A stretch of 64,000 bases of DNA, taken from Acidobacteriota bacterium (GTDB lineage: Bacteria > Acidobacteriota > Terriglobia > Acidiferrales > UBA7541). Positions 60,376-64,000 of the stretch are shown here, piece after piece. Location: contig JABCZN010000020.1 of NCBI GenBank assembly GCA_013289665.1, positions 1-64,000 on the forward strand, given 5' to 3'. The translations under genes were made by a program, and so were the position numbers. The notes under the pieces are model-generated. The model was not told the origin of the DNA, did not search any database, and worked only from the letters and a program-made list of their open reading frames with translations. Each line of letters opens with the position of its first letter. Positions within the stretch are counted from its first letter, which is position 1.

Positions 60376-62718
60376 TCAGCGAATCGCCGCCGATGCAGCT
60401 TCCTCCGGTGGCACCGGCCAGTTGAGTGCGCGCGGCTGGCGGGCCTCGAGCGGCTTCCCTTCCATCAATGGGTAGCACCAGCGGCGCAGAGCCGGTATGT
60501 GGATGTTAATCCAGTAGTCCCACCAGTCAATGGTTTCCGGCGAAAAGTCGAACATCTTTTTTTCCTCCGGGGAGAGCGCGGCGGAGAGCAGGCGCGTGTT
60601 TTCGCACTCGAAGACATGCTCGTTGTGAAGGATGAATGGTTCGTAGAGTTCGATGAGTTTTTCGGCGCGAACCAGATCGCGTTCGGTTTTCGCAAGAGGC
60701 GGCTTGCTCATGTTGAGAGAGGTGGCAACTTTGTTGATGCGAGAGACGACGGCCTTCTGCATCGGAATGGAGAGGCGCTCGTACCGCTGCTTGGATACGG
60801 GAATGGTTTCGAACTTCACCTTCAGCCAGTGCTCGATGCCCTGCTGTGTTTTGTAATGCTTGCGGTGGGCGAGACCGGTCAGCTCGATGGAACGCGCCAT
60901 GTTTACCGGATTTATGGCGGACGTGGCCAGCTGGTAGAGGCGCGCGTGCTTGCGCTGAACCAGCGCGGCTGCGATGAGCGTCATTCCGCGCGTGACCATG
61001 TCCACGGGAATGACGTCCAGGCATTTCCGCTCATTCGAAGGAAGCTGGCGGAAATTGGTGCCGAGCAAATAGGAGAGCGGGCCGGACGTATTGATGCCCT
61101 CGTTCCAGCCCGTGAAGGGAGTGCGCTCGGAGCTTTCGACGATGGAGGGGCGCACGATGGCGATAGAGAGTTCGCGGCCCTGCTGCGCGAGGATGGATTC
61201 CCCGAGACTTTTCGTGAACGTGTATGTATTCGGCCAGCCGAGATGCTGGGCGCGCTTCATTCCGGCGCGGACGAGGCGGTTGCGCGCCCAGCGGGCCCGA
61301 TTGCGCTTGGTGACGGCGTCGAGCTCGTCGGGAGCAACTTTGGAGGGATCGCCCGCGCGGCCGAGGGCCTGGCGGCGGAGGGCTTTCGCGAGCTCCGGGC
61401 TTTCGGCGCGTTCTTCGATGCGCTGCACCATTTCGCGCAGCGAGGCGATTTCCTTTTCCGCATCGAAGTCGGGGTGGCCCCCGGGATTGTAATCGGGGCG
61501 GAGTTCTTCGTTGACGCGGCCGTCGCGCATGCCGACGACGTAGCACGTGGAGAGATGCATCAGACCGGCGTGATCGCACTTGCACAGAAAATCGAGCAGG
61601 TAGCGGGTGGAATCGACGTTGGAAGAGAGGGCGTCGCGCAGATCGGGATTGAAATCGGTGAGACCCGCGCTGTTGGCGATGACGTCGAGGGAGCGGTGGA
61701 GGCGCAATTGGGTTGCAGCGTCCAGACCCAGGCCGGGCTGGCTGACGTCGCCTTCGACGACTTCCACTTTTTCGCGGAGAAAGGCGGCGAGATTCGCGCC
61801 GTGAATTTCCTGCAAGCGGTCAAGCGTGGGAGATTCTTCGACGATTTTCTCGAAGCGACGTTGGGCGGACGTAGTGCGGTTGCGGCGGATCAGCAGCGTG
61901 ATTTTGGCAATGTTGGGGATTTTCTCGAGCAGGTCCACTAGCCAGACTTTGCCGATGAAGCCAGTGACCCCGATGAGCAGAAGGTGCTTGCCGGCGAGGG
62001 ATTCCCGGACGGACAAATGCAGAACTTGAGGCGTGCTACCAAGGCGGTCAACGGAAGTTCGCCCGGAGAGCTGCGATCGCACGGCGGGTTCTGAAGCCGT
62101 ATCGAGGAGCTGCGAGTTCCCATTCCAGCCGAGTTGCGAAAGAAGTTTTTCGCTGGCGATGCGGCCGTCGGCCGAGCCGCTGGCCAGCCAGGCAAAGGGG
62201 CCACGCGGGCGGATCACCGGTTCGCAGAGGCGTCCGGTGGCTTCGCCGCCGCGAAATTCGAGGCGATTGGCAAGGAAGCCTGCGGCGCCAAAATACTCGG
62301 TCATCGGGCGGAGGATGTGTTCGAGAAGTTGGCTGACGAGGATGACGCGGTCGCCGCTGCGGATCGCTTCGATCAGCTTGTCCACAGCCTCCCGGCGCAT
62401 TCTGGGCTTGAGTTCATACTGGAAATACTCTTCGCCAAGAAGATCGAGCCGGTCGCGGGTGATGCCGCCGAGGACGCCATGGAGAAGCCTTGTAGCGAAG
62501 GTTCGGCTGGCGAGATACGCCGGCGGGCGGAGCAGGCCCATCCCGATCATTCCGGCGCGGCGCACCCAACGCTCGAGAAAACTCTGGCTGTTCCAATTGA
62601 AGAAGCCGACGCTGCGCAGCGCGCTGATTTCGAACAGCGAACCTTCGACCCGCCAATAAGTGACCCCGGGCACACGCCCGGATTCACCGCGACTCTGATT
62701 GGAAGAAGGCGCTGGCAT
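60376..62718 (-). CDS. HAD-like/fatty acyl reductase fusion protein
   Basis: 780 residues. The first 200 resemble SerB-type HAD phosphatases, but the nucleophile motif reads YWRVEGSLFE instead of DxD/DxE-GT, so the first Asp is missing. From about 230 a male-sterility/fatty-acyl reductase domain begins: HLLLIGVTGFIGKVWLVDLL, VEVVEGDVSQPGLGLD, MHLSTCYVVG and YTFTKSLGESI with Tyr and Lys; a C-terminal helical domain ends MFDFSPETIDWWDYW. Such reductases convert acyl-CoA or acyl-ACP to fatty alcohol. First gene of the operon, 209 bases after the GH113-like gene. Confidence 0.9.
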   Translation of the reverse strand: MPAPSSNQSRGESGRVPGVTYWRVEGSLFEISALRSVGFFNWNSQSFLERWVRRAGMIGMGLLRPPAYLASRTFATRLLHGVLGGITRDRLDLLGEEYFQYELKPRMRREAVDKLIEAIRSGDRVILVSQLLEHILRPMTEYFGAAGFLANRLEFRGGEATGRLCEPVIRPRGPFAWLASGSADGRIASEKLLSQLGWNGNSQLLDTASEPAVRSQLSGRTSVDRLGSTPQVLHLSVRESLAGKHLLLIGVTGFIGKVWLVDLLEKIPNIAKITLLIRRNRTTSAQRRFEKIVEESPTLDRLQEIHGANLAAFLREKVEVVEGDVSQPGLGLDAATQLRLHRSLDVIANSAGLTDFNPDLRDALSSNVDSTRYLLDFLCKCDHAGLMHLSTCYVVGMRDGRVNEELRPDYNPGGHPDFDAEKEIASLREMVQRIEERAESPELAKALRRQALGRAGDPSKVAPDELDAVTKRNRARWARNRLVRAGMKRAQHLGWPNTYTFTKSLGESILAQQGRELSIAIVRPSIVESSERTPFTGWNEGINTSGPLSYLLGTNFRQLPSNERKCLDVIPVDMVTRGMTLIAAALVQRKHARLYQLATSAINPVNMARSIELTGLAHRKHYKTQQGIEHWLKVKFETIPVSKQRYERLSIPMQKAVVSRINKVATSLNMSKPPLAKTERDLVRAEKLIELYEPFILHNEHVFECENTRLLSAALSPEEKKMFDFSPETIDWWDYWINIHIPALRRWCYPLMEGKPLEARQPRALNWPVPPEEAASAAIR

Positions 62719-62927
62719 TTTTCAGATGAACAATGAAATCCGGCCAAACTGGGGGAAGGGCAGCCCTTATGAATGGCGATAAGGTTCCCCTCGGGAGAAG
62801 CTGCTATAAAAACTTGATTGCCCCGGCCGACCGCTCGGTTTCCGGCCCCCAACTCTTGTGCCCGGGAAACTGCGAATCATTAAAATTATCATCCCCTTAC
62901 GCTTCCCGCAACCAGCGCGGGTCACTT

Positions 62928-63998
62928 TCAGCGCTTGCCGCTGCGGTACCAGTGATCGAGGGATTGCATGGCGGGTTTGTTCCAGGGGGTGTGGGACGCG
63001 TCGGCGGGGCCGCCATAGCCATTGGTGCCGACTTTCCACCAGTAAACGCCGGCGAACCAGGGCTTTTCGTAGAAGGCGGAGAGGAGAGCGTCGTAACTTT
63101 TGGCCTGGATTTGGAGGTCTACCGGACGGGAAGGATCGTCCCAGGGAGCGCGATTCGCTTCGCCGACGCTGGGGAAGCCGGCTTCGGTGAAAAGGATTGG
63201 TTTCTGAAAGCGCGATTGCACGGCGGATATTTTTTCGACGACAGCGGCGGTGGAGAGGTCGTCGGGGAGCGGATAGTATTCGTCGATGCCAATGTAATCG
63301 AGCGCATCCCAGAACTTGATGGATTCGAATTCCGCGCCGAAGTTGGCGGCGTAGGTGAGCGGCCCAGGATAAATTTCGCGGGCCCGGGCGATGAGCTTCC
63401 GCCAGGCAGCTTCGTTCCCGGACATTTTTTCGAGCTCGACGCCGACGCAGAAGACGTCGGCATGAATCGCGGAGGCGAGTTGCGCATAGTGCTCGAGGAA
63501 TGGCTGGTATTGCGCGAACCACTCGGAGTTTTCGGCGGCGCTGGGAAAATCGATGTTGGCGGGATTGCCGCCGTGCATCCAGAGTTGCGGCTTGAGGAGC
63601 ACCTTCATACCGAGAGAATGCGCGACGCGGGCGAGCTGCATGATGCCGGCGTCGCCCTCCCAGCGGGTGTTCCAGCCGCGGACTTTGGGCTCCTTGGTGG
63701 AGGCAAAGCCGTAAGGCACCAGTGCGATGGAATTGATGCCGTGCGCGGGGAGTTTTTTCAACATCTCGACGGCGGCATCGTTGCCGTAAAAAGCCGGAAA
63801 TTCGGCGGTGAAATTAACCCCGCGCTGGAAGAAGAATTTTGGATAGGGAGTGTTGGCCGCTGGATCAGGAACCGTGGCAAGTCGGGTTTCGAGCTCACGG
63901 GCGTGCTTGCGGGCGACGGCGCGGAAGGCGTAGAAAGCGCCGAAGCAGAAAAGGATTGCGAGAAAGAAGAGAATGCCGAGGAGTCGGAGCCAGCGCAT
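62928..63998 (-). CDS. GH113-like glycosidase, membrane-anchored or secreted
   Basis: 356 residues. N-terminal membrane helix (LLGILFFLAILFCFGAFYAF). TIM barrel with RGVNFTAEFPAFYG, INSIALVPYGFAS, VLLKPQLWMHGG, VFCVGVELEKMSG (candidate acid/base Glu) and PILFTEAGFPSVGEAN (candidate nucleophile Glu), and GVYWWKVGTNGYGG. These match GH113 beta-mannanase-like proteins. Start ATG 63998 is just inside the window, so the ribosome site is not fully visible. Relation to the lipid cluster is unclear. Confidence 0.82.
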   Translation of the reverse strand: MRWLRLLGILFFLAILFCFGAFYAFRAVARKHARELETRLATVPDPAANTPYPKFFFQRGVNFTAEFPAFYGNDAAVEMLKKLPAHGINSIALVPYGFASTKEPKVRGWNTRWEGDAGIMQLARVAHSLGMKVLLKPQLWMHGGNPANIDFPSAAENSEWFAQYQPFLEHYAQLASAIHADVFCVGVELEKMSGNEAAWRKLIARAREIYPGPLTYAANFGAEFESIKFWDALDYIGIDEYYPLPDDLSTAAVVEKISAVQSRFQKPILFTEAGFPSVGEANRAPWDDPSRPVDLQIQAKSYDALLSAFYEKPWFAGVYWWKVGTNGYGGPADASHTPWNKPAMQSLDHWYRSGKR

Positions 63999-64000
63999 GG

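Noticed and set aside
60499..61941. 480-residue plus-strand open frame
   Set aside because: Antisense to the reductase fusion gene, whose motifs (GVTGFIGK, YTFTK) are unmistakable on the other strand.

Overview
The window looks like a chromosomal segment of an Acidobacteriota bacterium (Terriglobia/Koribacter-like). This is an inference from the gene set: an Oar-like TonB receptor with an N-terminal carboxypeptidase-regulatory domain, a tandem pair of FG-GAP/ASPIC-UnbV secreted proteins with TPR partners, a reaction-centre-type dihaem cytochrome c, many DUF1080/Gfo-Idh/ThuA sugar proteins, and a large fatty-acyl reductase/lipid cluster. There is no rRNA gene and no complete tRNA gene.

Layout. 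0-4.0 kb: end of a sigma-54 activator, a P-II-like protein, small membrane and secreted proteins, a beta-barrel protein and a FecR-domain protein with a Gly/His-rich tail. 4.0-5.7 kb: gene-poor relic zone with a 3' fragment of tRNA-Ile(GAU) and a decayed gene resembling replication-relaxation (mobilisation) proteins. 5.8-10.0 kb: four-gene periplasmic oxidation unit (TIM-barrel isomerase, dihaem cytochrome c, PQQ quinoprotein, ThuA). 10.1-11.1 kb: GH5 pseudogene. 11.3-15.9 kb: ASPIC/UnbV + ASPIC/UnbV + TPR operon. 16-37 kb: a glycan-use region with a TonB receptor, TPR protein, LacI regulator with palindromic operators, GH3, GH2, a GH123-like/DUF4091 protein, and an opposing five-gene operon (Gfo/Idh oxidoreductase, DUF1080, SIS isomerase, ROK kinase, MFS sugar transporter), plus an SGNH hydrolase. 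37.4-43.2 kb: a toxin-antitoxin archipelago (four intact PIN-domain modules, one orphan Phd, transposase and AbiEii relics). 43.3-47.8 kb: DUF2846-like secreted protein and a GMC dehydrogenase complex with a cytochrome. 48.2-62.7 kb: a dense lipid-modification cluster. 62.9-64.0 kb: GH113-like protein.

How parts fit. The 5.8-37 kb block reads as extracellular glycan capture (TonB receptor, GH2/GH3/GH123-like), import and phosphorylation of an amino sugar (MFS, ROK, SIS) and periplasmic oxidation of sugars (PQQ and GMC dehydrogenases delivering electrons to c cytochromes). The 48-63 kb block holds two adenylating ligases, a stand-alone ACP, an enoyl-CoA hydratase homologue, two reductases (one fused to a HAD-like domain), a pyruvyl-transferase homologue, PlsC, a lipid kinase and a CDP-alcohol phosphotransferase, enough to suggest a dedicated lipid, possibly a fatty-alcohol or ether lipid.

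Most striking structure: a 40-bp perfect direct repeat of the tRNA-Ile 3' half at 4.9 and 40.4 kb brackets 35.5 kb. The second copy appears split by a small AbrB/PIN module. A 100-bp, 98% identical direct repeat brackets the 39.7-43.0 kb toxin-antitoxin cluster. Two modules have consensus-like promoters placed so that transcripts would start at the ATG (leaderless). Many module borders carry decayed gene ends (GH5, GH30, LacI, SGNH, SDR, PLP decarboxylase), consistent with assembly by repeated insertion and deletion.
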